DNA of 42,525 nt from Bacillota bacterium. GTDB lineage: Bacteria > Bacillota > Clostridia > Clostridiales > Caloramatoraceae. The stretch covers positions 1-42,525 of the forward strand of contig JAEZLD010000032.1 in the NCBI GenBank assembly GCA_023415335.1. Reading direction: 5' to 3'. This document shows, in pieces, positions 7,947 through 15,721 of this stretch. The notes beneath the pieces are model-generated. The model saw only the letters and a list, made by a program, of their open reading frames with translations. It was not told the DNA's origin and ran no database searches. The position numbers and the translations under genes were made by a program. Every line of letters starts with the position of its first letter. The stretch's first letter is position 1.

Positions 7947-8828
7947 ATGAAAAACAGCTATATAGAAAACCAATCCATGCTTACAGAGCATTGCTCAAGT
8001 CCTGAGGACAAAGAAAAAAAGTATTGTTATTACAATACTAACAGCTTTCGTATCATAAGCCTTTTGCCTTCAGAAAACAACGTTATGAATGCCATAAGAC
8101 ACTGCCATGAGGACTACGAATTTATACTGCCGCTTACTCCTATTCCGTTCCTAACCAATGAGGATAATGTGTATTTTGGCGAGGTAGGAGTTGTATATCC
8201 TGTTCAGAGTGGAAGGATGCATGGAATTAAAATCAGCATTTCAAACATATCCTATGATACTATAATAATTGAAAAATCCTATTTTGAAGCCCTTTTAGCA
8301 TCTGTGGGATTGTCAGGTGCTGAATTCAATTCTATGTTTGAAGCCTCGGAGGAGCTGAGCTTTTATATTTCTGCCTTTAAGAAGGAATACACTGGTCATG
8401 CAAGCACTGATAAGTTGGGACATCTGGCTGCCCTTATGTGCCATGAATTAATAACACTTGGGATAAACACTGCTATAGATAGCAGACATATAGCCAGCAG
8501 TTACCAGAAGGGGTTAAGGTCTGTATCGGAACACATAAACAGATGCTTCACCCAGCCTATACAGCTTCATATGCTTGCTAAAATGTGCGGATTATCTGAT
8601 AATTATTTTTCATACTGCTATAAGATGGCTTTTGGAGAGACACCTTTTTCTTACCTTACTAAGCTGAGGGTATCTAAGGCTAAGAATCTGCTTGTTACTA
8701 CTACCCTGTCAGTATGTGAAATTGCTAAAAGATGTGGATATACAACACCATCATCCCTGTCCACAGCATTTAAAGCAAAAACAGGCATAAGCCCTATAGC
8801 TTATAGGAGGCAGTTTTCGGATTTATAA
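7947..8828 (+). CDS. AraC-family transcriptional regulator
   Basis: This 293-residue protein has an N-terminal sensing domain (about 1-185) of no clear family and a C-terminal AraC DNA-binding domain with two helix-turn-helix units. The motifs are LHMLAKMCGLSDNYFSYCYK, then VCEIAKRCGYTTPSSLSTAFK and TGISPIAYRRQF. The start is set at the ATG at 7947, because GGTGAT lies 5 bases upstream; the earlier GTG and ATG overlap that site. A TATAAT sits at 7883-7888, but its -35 is weak. It is divergent from the CrtI-like/FNR operon, which is its most likely target. The N-terminal domain contains a histidine-rich stretch (RHCHEDYE) reminiscent of cupin-type sensors. Confidence 0.85.
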   Translation: MKNSYIENQSMLTEHCSSPEDKEKKYCYYNTNSFRIISLLPSENNVMNAIRHCHEDYEFILPLTPIPFLTNEDNVYFGEVGVVYPVQSGRMHGIKISISNISYDTIIIEKSYFEALLASVGLSGAEFNSMFEASEELSFYISAFKKEYTGHASTDKLGHLAALMCHELITLGINTAIDSRHIASSYQKGLRSVSEHINRCFTQPIQLHMLAKMCGLSDNYFSYCYKMAFGETPFSYLTKLRVSKAKNLLVTTTLSVCEIAKRCGYTTPSSLSTAFKAKTGISPIAYRRQFSDL

Positions 8829-8887
8829 AAACTGAATCGCCTTTGCTTTATACAAGAGAATTGCCAGTAATTAGGAGATGAATTTAT

Positions 8888-9688
8888 ATGATATATCTTA
8901 CCAGTATTATAAAAAAGCAGACCTATTACGATACCTCAAGCTATCCCTTTTCAGTGGAAGTAGTTAATAACCTTGACCAGCTGGAGTTTAAGGAACCAAT
9001 AACCTTGCTTTGCGGAGGCAATGGCTGTGGAAAAACTACATTAATGGAGATACTTGCATGTAAAACCAATGCTATAAGAGTAAATGCTGTGTTTCAGGAA
9101 AGTACTAAAACAAATTCTATTATCCAAGCAGAAAATGTCTTCAGGATATCCATGAAACGCCCAGCCAGGAAGAATTTCTATTTTTCAGGTGAAGAATTTA
9201 TAAAGTATATAGAGTGGGTGGAAAATACAAAACAGGAGTCCAGAAGGGCACTAAAGGAAATTGAGGATACCTATGAAAAAGGCAGCTATGCAGCAAAATT
9301 AGCCAGCCTACCCCACTTAGATACACTTGAATCTCTTAATGGAATGTATGCCTCAAGCCTTGCAAAGGAATCGCATGGAGAAGGCTTTATAGACTTCTTC
9401 CAAAACAGGCTTATAAAAGGAGGGCTTTACTTTTTAGATGAACCTGAAGCCGCACTGTCCTATGAGAATCAATATGCTCTTTCAATAATGATTATGGAGG
9501 CGGTGGATGATGGGTGCCAGTTCATAATATCAACCCACTCCCCTGTTATCGCCAGAATTCCTGAGGCAGCTATATATCACATATCTGAGGGGAAAATACA
9601 AAGCTCCTATTATGAGGAGCTTGATAATATACGTTTTCTTAAGCTTTTTATGCAGCAGGGGGAAAGGATGTTCAGCAGGATAATATAA
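8888..9688 (+). CDS. Orphan AAA/ABC-type ATPase (AAA_21-like, SMC/RecF-related)
   Basis: This 266-residue soluble ATPase has Walker A GGNGCGKTT (43-51), an ABC-signature-like SHGEG (162-166), Walker B YFLDEPE (181-187) and a switch histidine in STHSP (H217). That layout fits the predicted-ATPase group (AAA_21) related to ABC and SMC/RecF heads. No membrane protein, nuclease or toxin gene is adjacent, so it is neither a recognisable transporter subunit nor a recognisable defence pair. The ATG at 8888 has AGGAG 10 bases upstream. It follows the AraC gene by 59 bases on the same strand and could be co-transcribed. Its role is unknown. Confidence 0.75.
   Translation: MIYLTSIIKKQTYYDTSSYPFSVEVVNNLDQLEFKEPITLLCGGNGCGKTTLMEILACKTNAIRVNAVFQESTKTNSIIQAENVFRISMKRPARKNFYFSGEEFIKYIEWVENTKQESRRALKEIEDTYEKGSYAAKLASLPHLDTLESLNGMYASSLAKESHGEGFIDFFQNRLIKGGLYFLDEPEAALSYENQYALSIMIMEAVDDGCQFIISTHSPVIARIPEAAIYHISEGKIQSSYYEELDNIRFLKLFMQQGERMFSRII
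9601..9622 (-). terminator. Candidate terminator for the TPR gene, inside the convergent ATPase gene
   Basis: AAGCTCCT (9601-9608) and AGGAGCTT (9615-9622) form a perfect 8-bp stem with a 6-base loop. On the minus strand it is followed by TGTATTTT, a modest U-rich tail. It lies about 70 bases past the stop of the TPR gene, within the last 90 bases of the ATPase coding sequence, so it could also be a chance result of the coding sequence. Confidence 0.4.
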
Positions 9689-9692
9689 GATG

Positions 9693-10133
9693 CTATAACA
9701 TGCACAGCAGCTTATTTTCAACCTCTGAAAGCTCAGGATCATCTGTTATAGATAAAGCTGTTTTGATTACACGGTATGCCTTTTGCTTATTACCGGCAAT
9801 CAGATATATTCTAGATAAACTCATATAGTTCTTAGTAAAGCTTTTATTCAAAGAAATACTCTGCTTAAAGCACTCCTCGGCTTTTATATTGTCTCCAAGC
9901 TCCATGTATGCAATACCCATGTTATAATAAACAAGGTAATGCTTCAGTCCTGAGGAAATAGAGCATTTGAAATAGTAAATGGAGCTGCTATAGCTTTTTT
10001 CCATACAGCAGCAAAGTGCAAGACAATAAAAGTATTCTTCAGGGTTGCTCTGCAACCCCTCTTCAATCATTTTTCTAGCTATAGCCGTCTTCCCTGTTTT
10101 TATACAGTCCAGAATACTATTTATTCCTGACAT
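9693..10133 (-). CDS. Small TPR-repeat protein
   Basis: This 146-residue protein contains about three tetratricopeptide repeats: residues near 65-98 (YNMGIAYMELGDNIKAEECF) and 99-132 (YMSLSRIYLIAGNKQKAYRV), with a weaker one before them. It probably mediates protein contacts. The ATG at 10133 has AAAAGGGG 7 bases upstream; a further 17 open codons upstream have no ribosome binding site. A palindrome, GGTATAATATACC at 10170-10182, covers a possible -10 (TATTAT). It is convergent with the ATPase gene, with only 4 bases between the stops. No partner is evident, and the function is unknown. Confidence 0.75.
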   Translation of the reverse strand: MSGINSILDCIKTGKTAIARKMIEEGLQSNPEEYFYCLALCCCMEKSYSSSIYYFKCSISSGLKHYLVYYNMGIAYMELGDNIKAEECFKQSISLNKSFTKNYMSLSRIYLIAGNKQKAYRVIKTALSITDDPELSEVENKLLCML

Positions 10134-10277
10134 AGAAAAACCCCTTTTTAGTAAAATCTTATGCAGTAAGGTATAATATACCATTTACATAAATTATATA
10201 CTTTAAAGGGGAATTTTATTCTTATATATTCTATAAAAAGCGGAGTGGCAGTTACATTTTTATGGAAGTTAATATAT

Positions 10278-11915
10278 CTACATGCTAATATGATATGTCT
10301 GTTCATACTCAGAGGGTGTCATGTTTTCAATTTCCTTAAAAACCTTAAAGAAATATGTATAGTTATTAAATCCCACTCTTTGTACTATATCCTTAAGCTT
10401 AATATGACCACCCTGCATCAGATGCTTAGCCTGATTTATCCGTACCATGTTAAGATATTCTACAAATCCCATACTACATTCCTTTTTAAAAATCCGGCTT
10501 AAATATGAACTGTTTACTCCTATGCGTTCAGCAGCATCAGATAATGAAATTCCCTTAGAATAATGCTTATATATAAACTCAATTGCCATCTTTGTTGTAT
10601 CGGAATAATTTAAGTTCAGCTTCAGCCTTTCCATTATTTCCATGAGCATATCAAACGTATCATATATCCATTGCCGTACATCCTCAACAGTGTCCATTTT
10701 TTTCATCTCATCATAGGGAATCTCTTCATCTGAATATATGAGCCCCATATTTATTCCAAACTCTCTGCATACTCTGTTTATTATATCAATAAGCTCCGCG
10801 CATATCATACGTATAGATTTGCTTCCTGCCCTTGTAGCTGTCAATCTGTTAAATATATCTGCCAAGGCTTTCCCAAGACTTGTTCTATCCCCTGATTTTA
10901 TAGCAGAGGTAATTGCCTTTTCCTCCCTTATATCAAGACTTAATATAACTGAGGTTTGGGATTTATGCGAACTGGAATCCTTGATTATTTTATTCTTTCC
11001 GTTATAAAATTTTTGCTGAAGGGCATTTTGTGTAAGTAGATGGTATCTGCTTAACCCACATATGTCATTGAACGAATCGCTTATACTAAAACAGGCAGTG
11101 ATATTCAGATATCTTTTTATGGAATTTTTAATTCTTTCTATAGTATCTGTAAGGCAACGGTTTATTAATGCATCACTTCTCATTGTGCCTAAAGAAAAAA
11201 CATACAAAAATCTTCCTTCATCAATATGTACAACAACTCCTCTGCAGGTATCTCTTAGAATTTCATTGGATATGTCCTCAAATGACATGATTATCCTATC
11301 CATATCTGATGTAGCTATCTTATTTGTTAGTATGTGATAATCATCAATTTCAGCTACAGCTAAGGCAAGGTTTTTGGTATCTATATTTATTTTTAGTTCA
11401 TAAAGCATCTTTTCTATTTCTTTCCTATCTGTTACAGTCCCTTGTACTAATTTTTTAAAAAAGTTTCTTCTTAATATCATCAGGCTTTCATTATTCTGTT
11501 CATTAAAGGTATTGCTGAGAGTGGTTATATCCATTTCCTTATATATTATCTCTTTTGCATTTTCAAGTGTTTTTAAAAGAACCTCCTGGTTAAGCCGATG
11601 CTTTAAAATATAGTCAATGGCTCCTTTTCTCATGCTTTGCCTTACATATTCAAAATCATCATACCCGCTTAAGGCAATAATTTTTATGTTAGGATGCTTT
11701 CTATATACATATTCAATAAGCTCAACTCCGTTCATAACAGGCATGTTCATATCTGTAATGATTATTGCCGGGCATACTTCCTCTAACATCTGTATTGCGG
11801 AAGCTCCATTTGCGGCCTCACCACATATTTCATAGCCATGCTTTTCCCAGGAGATAAGTGACTTTATATTCATTCTTGATATGGAATCATCATCTACAAT
11901 AAACACCTTTAGCAT
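10278..11915 (-). CDS. YesN-type response regulator with AraC DNA-binding domain
   Basis: This 545-residue protein has an N-terminal receiver domain with the acidic pocket D8-D10 and phospho-acceptor D55 in IIITDMNMPVMNG. A long helical middle region follows. The C-terminal AraC domain includes GISLSDAAERIGVNSSYLSR and KLKDIVQRVGFNNYTYFFKV. AGGAGG lies 5 bases before the ATG. It follows the YesM-type kinase by 16 bases and forms a two-component pair with it. Such pairs in Firmicutes usually control the adjacent CUT1 sugar transporter, so regulation of the binding-protein/permease operon at 13873-17026 is the natural inference. Confidence 0.93.
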   Translation of the reverse strand: MLKVFIVDDDSISRMNIKSLISWEKHGYEICGEAANGASAIQMLEEVCPAIIITDMNMPVMNGVELIEYVYRKHPNIKIIALSGYDDFEYVRQSMRKGAIDYILKHRLNQEVLLKTLENAKEIIYKEMDITTLSNTFNEQNNESLMILRRNFFKKLVQGTVTDRKEIEKMLYELKINIDTKNLALAVAEIDDYHILTNKIATSDMDRIIMSFEDISNEILRDTCRGVVVHIDEGRFLYVFSLGTMRSDALINRCLTDTIERIKNSIKRYLNITACFSISDSFNDICGLSRYHLLTQNALQQKFYNGKNKIIKDSSSHKSQTSVILSLDIREEKAITSAIKSGDRTSLGKALADIFNRLTATRAGSKSIRMICAELIDIINRVCREFGINMGLIYSDEEIPYDEMKKMDTVEDVRQWIYDTFDMLMEIMERLKLNLNYSDTTKMAIEFIYKHYSKGISLSDAAERIGVNSSYLSRIFKKECSMGFVEYLNMVRINQAKHLMQGGHIKLKDIVQRVGFNNYTYFFKVFKEIENMTPSEYEQTYHISM

Positions 11916-11931
11916 TTTGACCTCCTATTGA

Positions 11932-13752
11932 TTAAATTATTGGAAGTATAATTTCTACAGATGTATATAACCCTGGTATGCTTTGTATTTTAAGACCGTA
12001 GTCCTCTCCAAAGCTCATTTTTATCCTTTCATTCACATTTGCAATGCCCATTCCATTAAATCTCGACGAGCTCATGTTGCCCTTCTGGTTAAGAATTTGG
12101 TTAAGCTTCTCCTCACAGATTCCTACTCCGTTATCGGTGATAGTAATTATAAGATTGTTTTCCTCCCTATATCCTTTTACAACTATAAGTCCTTGTCCAT
12201 CCATAGGCTCAATACCATGAATAAGGGCATTTTCTACAACAGGCTGCAGCAGGAACCGTAAGATTTTCTTTTCCAGTATATCCTCTTCAATTTCAAAATC
12301 TACAGTAAACTTGTTAAAGTATCTGTATTCCTGTATATTTATATAGCTTTTTAAATATTCAAGCTCCTGTTCTATAGTAATATAATCATCTCTATTTGAC
12401 ATGCTCAAATGAAGAAGGTCTATAAGAGAAGAGGTAAGGCTCTTTATGTTTTCCGCATTTTGAATATCTGCAAGCCATTTTACTGTATTTAATGTATTGG
12501 AAAGAAAGTGAGGATTTATCTGTGATTGTAATGCTTTTAACTCTGCATTTCTCTTCTGGGTTTCCTCTTTCTTAACGCTTTCCATAAGTTTTTTTATGTT
12601 ATCGAGCATTAAATTGAAGTTCCTTGTGGCCTCTCCTATTTCATCATAGCTGTTATCAATTATATTTAAAGAAAGGTTGCCTTCCTTAACCTGATTCATT
12701 GCATTAACAAGGTTTCCCAAAGGCTTTGATATACTTCGTGTAAAAACATAGGACATGGCAACTGCAAAAATAAAGCATCCTAAGCCAATTAAAATTATGC
12801 TGTAAAGGCTATCCATTGCATCTGACTGTAGATATGTATATGGTATTGTACAAATTACATACCAGTTAGCGGTTTCAATATATGAATAGGCTATGAGATA
12901 TTTTTTGCCATTTATAAAATAATTGAAGGCTTGACCTCCTCTGACCCTTAAATTTTTAATTGTGTCAATTAATTTTGGCTCCATATAGTGTTTTGTAATA
13001 GTTATATCAGGATTTATACTGGAAACAACTACTCCTGTACCATCCATAATAAATATATCTGAGCCTATCCCTGTGTCTGCATTCTTATATATATTTGAAA
13101 AATATCTTTCGTTTATTCGGATGATAATGGAGCCGATTATTTCACCGCTTTCCAGTGATCGTATTCCCCTTCCCAGAAGCACACCGTTTTCTGTATTCAT
13201 ACTATCTTTTATCAAAGCATGAGGTATTTTCTTATATTGTATACTGCGATTTACAGCAGTCCATAATGTTTTGCCTTCATTTGCCTTTATTTTGCTAAAG
13301 TACGTATCAAGGAAGTCATCATGTATATTAAACTTAAAGCTAACGTCTCCATAAGCTATTATTTTATCTCTTTCATTTGTATAAATAAGAACGTCTGAAA
13401 TATCATGTAAAAAAGAAAACTTCTTTACTAATGTTTCTTTTATACGGTTTTGCGTGTTTTCAAGATCCCACTCACTTAAGCTTTTATAGTCAATAAGCGT
13501 GTTTTGTACCAGGTCAGAAAACTGTATCTCTATACTATCATTTTCAAGCCTCACAAGCTCAGTTTCTAAGCTGCTTCCGATTTGATCTACCAGTTGTACG
13601 GAATAAGTACTTATTTTTTTTCTTATGGCATTGGTTGATTGCTTGAATGAAAAATATCCAGTTACAAGCAATGTAATAAACACCAGTGTAATAAATAGAA
13701 TAATGAGTCTCATTTGAATTTTAATATTTCGGACTATTGGTTTCAATTCCAA
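11932..13752 (-). CDS. YesM-type membrane sensor histidine kinase
   Basis: About 606 residues. The order is a first membrane segment (about 15-35), an extracellular Cache-like sensing region (about 40-300), a second membrane segment (about 317-340), HAMP (about 340-395), His_kinase with phospho-acceptor H415 in SQINPHF, and an HATPase domain with NALIHGI (508-514) and DNGVGI. The likely start is TTG at 13752, 7 bases after AAGGG; the ATG at 13758 abuts the ribosome binding site and is too close. It lies downstream of the permease genes beyond an AT-rich hairpin, and upstream of the response regulator. The sensed ligand is probably an extracellular carbohydrate, but this is inferred from context. 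Confidence 0.92.
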   Translation of the reverse strand: MELKPIVRNIKIQMRLIILFITLVFITLLVTGYFSFKQSTNAIRKKISTYSVQLVDQIGSSLETELVRLENDSIEIQFSDLVQNTLIDYKSLSEWDLENTQNRIKETLVKKFSFLHDISDVLIYTNERDKIIAYGDVSFKFNIHDDFLDTYFSKIKANEGKTLWTAVNRSIQYKKIPHALIKDSMNTENGVLLGRGIRSLESGEIIGSIIIRINERYFSNIYKNADTGIGSDIFIMDGTGVVVSSINPDITITKHYMEPKLIDTIKNLRVRGGQAFNYFINGKKYLIAYSYIETANWYVICTIPYTYLQSDAMDSLYSIILIGLGCFIFAVAMSYVFTRSISKPLGNLVNAMNQVKEGNLSLNIIDNSYDEIGEATRNFNLMLDNIKKLMESVKKEETQKRNAELKALQSQINPHFLSNTLNTVKWLADIQNAENIKSLTSSLIDLLHLSMSNRDDYITIEQELEYLKSYINIQEYRYFNKFTVDFEIEEDILEKKILRFLLQPVVENALIHGIEPMDGQGLIVVKGYREENNLIITITDNGVGICEEKLNQILNQKGNMSSSRFNGMGIANVNERIKMSFGEDYGLKIQSIPGLYTSVEIILPII

Positions 13753-13778
13753 ACACATCCCTTAAAGAATAAGAAAAT

Positions 13779-13813
13779 AAAAATACATATACTTTAATTA
13801 TATATGTATTTTT
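13779..13813. terminator. AT-rich hairpin between permease and kinase genes
   Basis: AAAAATACATATA (13779-13791) and TATATGTATTTTT (13801-13813) form a perfect 13-bp stem with a 9-base loop. Read on the minus strand it ends in a U-rich tract, so it could act as a weak terminator separating transporter expression from the two-component genes. Only two pairs are G-C, so the stem is weak. Confidence 0.5.
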
Positions 13814-13872
13814 ATTGTATTTATATATATTTTGTATATAATGTAATAAATTAACATAAATGCAATGCAATA

Positions 13873-14718
13873 TTATCCCTTAACACCACCTACAGTCATT
13901 CCTGATATAAATGCCTTCTGATTTAGAAGGAATATTGCAACTATAGGTATAACAGATATAACCGCTCCTGCTATCAGCATATCATAGTTGTTCCCATATG
14001 GAGTTATAAGGGATGCAAGACCTATTGGAAGAGTAAGCATGGCATTATCCCGTAGAACCATAAGGGGCCATATAAAGCCGTTCCAGCTGTTCATAGCAAG
14101 AAGTATTGTCATAGCTCCAAAGGCAGGCAGCATAAGAGGCATCATTATTTTAAAAAATATACCATATTCGCTGCAACCGTCTATTCTTGCTGCATCCATG
14201 AAATCCTTTGGTATTCCAAGGGCATACTGCCTGAAGAAGAAAATCGAAAATGGTGATACTACAAAAGGAAGTATTACACCCATATATTTATTTATAAGGA
14301 CAAGTTTTACCGAAAGCTTAAACAAAGGAAGGATTAATATCTCTAAAGGAAGCATCATTACAATAAGTACAATAATGAAAATAAGATTTTTCCCTTTAAA
14401 CTCATACACAGCCATACCATAGCCTACAAGTGATGTTAAAAATAATGCCATTACCGTATATAAAAGCGTAATGATTACGCTGTTTCTATACCAATAAAGG
14501 TATATCCCGTCCTTGCCGGTAAAAAGCATCTTATAGTTGTCAAAGCTCATGAGGTCAAACTGGAAGTTTAGATTAATTCCATTTCTAATTAACTCAACTC
14601 CTGGCTTTAGAGACAACTCAACAAAGAAAAAGAAAGGAAGAAGAGCAAATATAGTAAATATTATAAGGATAATTAAGGAGATGTATCTTGAAGGCTGTAT
14701 TCTTTTACGTTTTTTCAT
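13873..14718 (-). CDS. CUT1 sugar ABC transporter permease (MalG-type)
   Basis: This 281-residue inner-membrane permease has about six hydrophobic segments and the cytoplasmic EAA loop that docks the ATPase (DAARIDGCSEYGIFFKIMMP). The C-terminal KAFISGMTVGGVKG is typical of the MalG-type subunit. The start is the ATG at 14718 with GGGAG 10 bases upstream; the GTG at 14727 overlaps that site. The preceding permease gene stops 1 base away, so the two are translationally coupled. It makes a heterodimeric channel with the MalF-type subunit for a carbohydrate delivered by the lipoprotein at 15722-17026. No ATP-binding subunit is present in the locus. Confidence 0.93.
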   Translation of the reverse strand: MKKRKRIQPSRYISLIILIIFTIFALLPFFFFVELSLKPGVELIRNGINLNFQFDLMSFDNYKMLFTGKDGIYLYWYRNSVIITLLYTVMALFLTSLVGYGMAVYEFKGKNLIFIIVLIVMMLPLEILILPLFKLSVKLVLINKYMGVILPFVVSPFSIFFFRQYALGIPKDFMDAARIDGCSEYGIFFKIMMPLMLPAFGAMTILLAMNSWNGFIWPLMVLRDNAMLTLPIGLASLITPYGNNYDMLIAGAVISVIPIVAIFLLNQKAFISGMTVGGVKG

Positions 14719-14719
14719 G

Positions 14720-15658
14720 CTAATCACTCTCCCTTTTGAAAAATCCCATTAATGAAAGCTGAATAATGTTTACAACCATTACAATAAGAAGAAGTACAAT
14801 TCCTATTGCTGAACCGAAGCCAAAATTATTTTCATTGATGCCCTGCTGATAAATATAATTTACAAGCGTTAATCCTATGTCTCCTGGGGATCTTGGACCA
14901 TTAAACAGCGTCCATGATTCTGCAAACATTGAAAAGCCTCCATATATGCTTATGGTTAACACGTATATTATTACTGGTTTAAGGTTCGGTACGGTTATAT
15001 TAATAAACCTTTGCCATGCATTGGCACCATCTATTTCAGCAGACTCATATTGATCCTCTGGTATTCCTTGAAGACCTGAAAGAAAATACACCACATTTAC
15101 ACCAAACCATCTCCATGTACAGTAAAGTACCATGACAAACATGGCTTTGCTTCTGTCCTGAAGCCATACGGAGGGGGCAACTCCAAACAAGCCTAAAATA
15201 TAATTTGCCAGGGTTGTTTCCTGTTCTCCAAAGGCATATCTGAAGAAGATACCTGCAATAACAACAGATGTAAGGGATGGTATGAAAAATGCAGACCGAA
15301 AAAAATTCTTACCTATGGTTGTACGGTTATTTAATATAACAGCAAGTAAAAGCGGTAATGGGATTAGTACAAGGATTGTCCAGAAGGTATAAGTTCCGCT
15401 TACCCTTAAGGCATTGAAAAAGTGCTCATTCCATAAATTTTTATAGTTTTTAAGTCCGATAAATGATACATCTCCTGGTCCTAGTATTTCTTGAAAGCTC
15501 ATAATGATGGTGGATATTACAGGATACAGAAAAAACAATAAAAAGGATATTATGAATGGAGCAATAAATATATATGGTGCAGCCTTTTTTGAATAGAACC
15601 CTTTACGTAAATATCCCAAGAGCCCTACTTTCTTACTATTATAGTTATATGAGTACAT
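14720..15658 (-). CDS. CUT1 sugar ABC transporter permease (MalF-type)
   Basis: This 312-residue permease has an N-terminal cytoplasmic stretch, then six predicted membrane segments starting at PYIFIAPFIISFLLFF. The EAA loop reads ESAEIDGANAWQRFINITVP. It is the partner of the MalG-type subunit immediately downstream. The ATG at 15658 follows a G-rich ribosome binding site (AGGGGGG) by 7 bases. Between it and the solute-binding protein gene is a strong hairpin without a U tract, which suggests the permeases are made from a processed or attenuated transcript at lower levels than the binding protein. Substrate identity cannot be told from sequence. Confidence 0.93.
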   Translation of the reverse strand: MYSYNYNSKKVGLLGYLRKGFYSKKAAPYIFIAPFIISFLLFFLYPVISTIIMSFQEILGPGDVSFIGLKNYKNLWNEHFFNALRVSGTYTFWTILVLIPLPLLLAVILNNRTTIGKNFFRSAFFIPSLTSVVIAGIFFRYAFGEQETTLANYILGLFGVAPSVWLQDRSKAMFVMVLYCTWRWFGVNVVYFLSGLQGIPEDQYESAEIDGANAWQRFINITVPNLKPVIIYVLTISIYGGFSMFAESWTLFNGPRSPGDIGLTLVNYIYQQGINENNFGFGSAIGIVLLLIVMVVNIIQLSLMGFFKRESD

Positions 15659-15680
15659 ATTTTTCCCCCCTGACTTAGCT

Positions 15681-15708
15681 GAGGACTGCTGCGTTTGCAG
15701 CAGTCCTC
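15681..15708 (-). other. Intercistronic hairpin between binding protein and permease genes
   Basis: GAGGACTGCTGC (15681-15692) and GCAGCAGTCCTC (15697-15708) form a perfect 12-bp stem with a 4-base loop, only 14 bases after the stop of the solute-binding protein gene. On the minus strand the bases that follow are AGCTAAGTCAGG, with no U tract, so it does not look like a full intrinsic terminator. A role in protecting the 3' end of the binding-protein mRNA, or in partial attenuation, fits the known need for excess binding protein over permease. Confidence 0.75.
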
Positions 15709-15721
15709 ATATTTTACTGTT

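Noticed and set aside
8888..9688. Phage-defence system built on the ATPase
   Set aside because: No nuclease, toxin or other effector gene lies next to it; AraC and TPR neighbours do not match a known defence pair.
10245..10502. Plus-strand 85-codon frame opposite the response regulator
   Set aside because: Most of it is antisense to the conserved AraC domain of the response regulator, and its composition is not protein-like.
13779..13813. Inverted repeat as an insertion-sequence end
   Set aside because: No transposase gene or target duplication is nearby; the stem fits an AT-rich terminator better.
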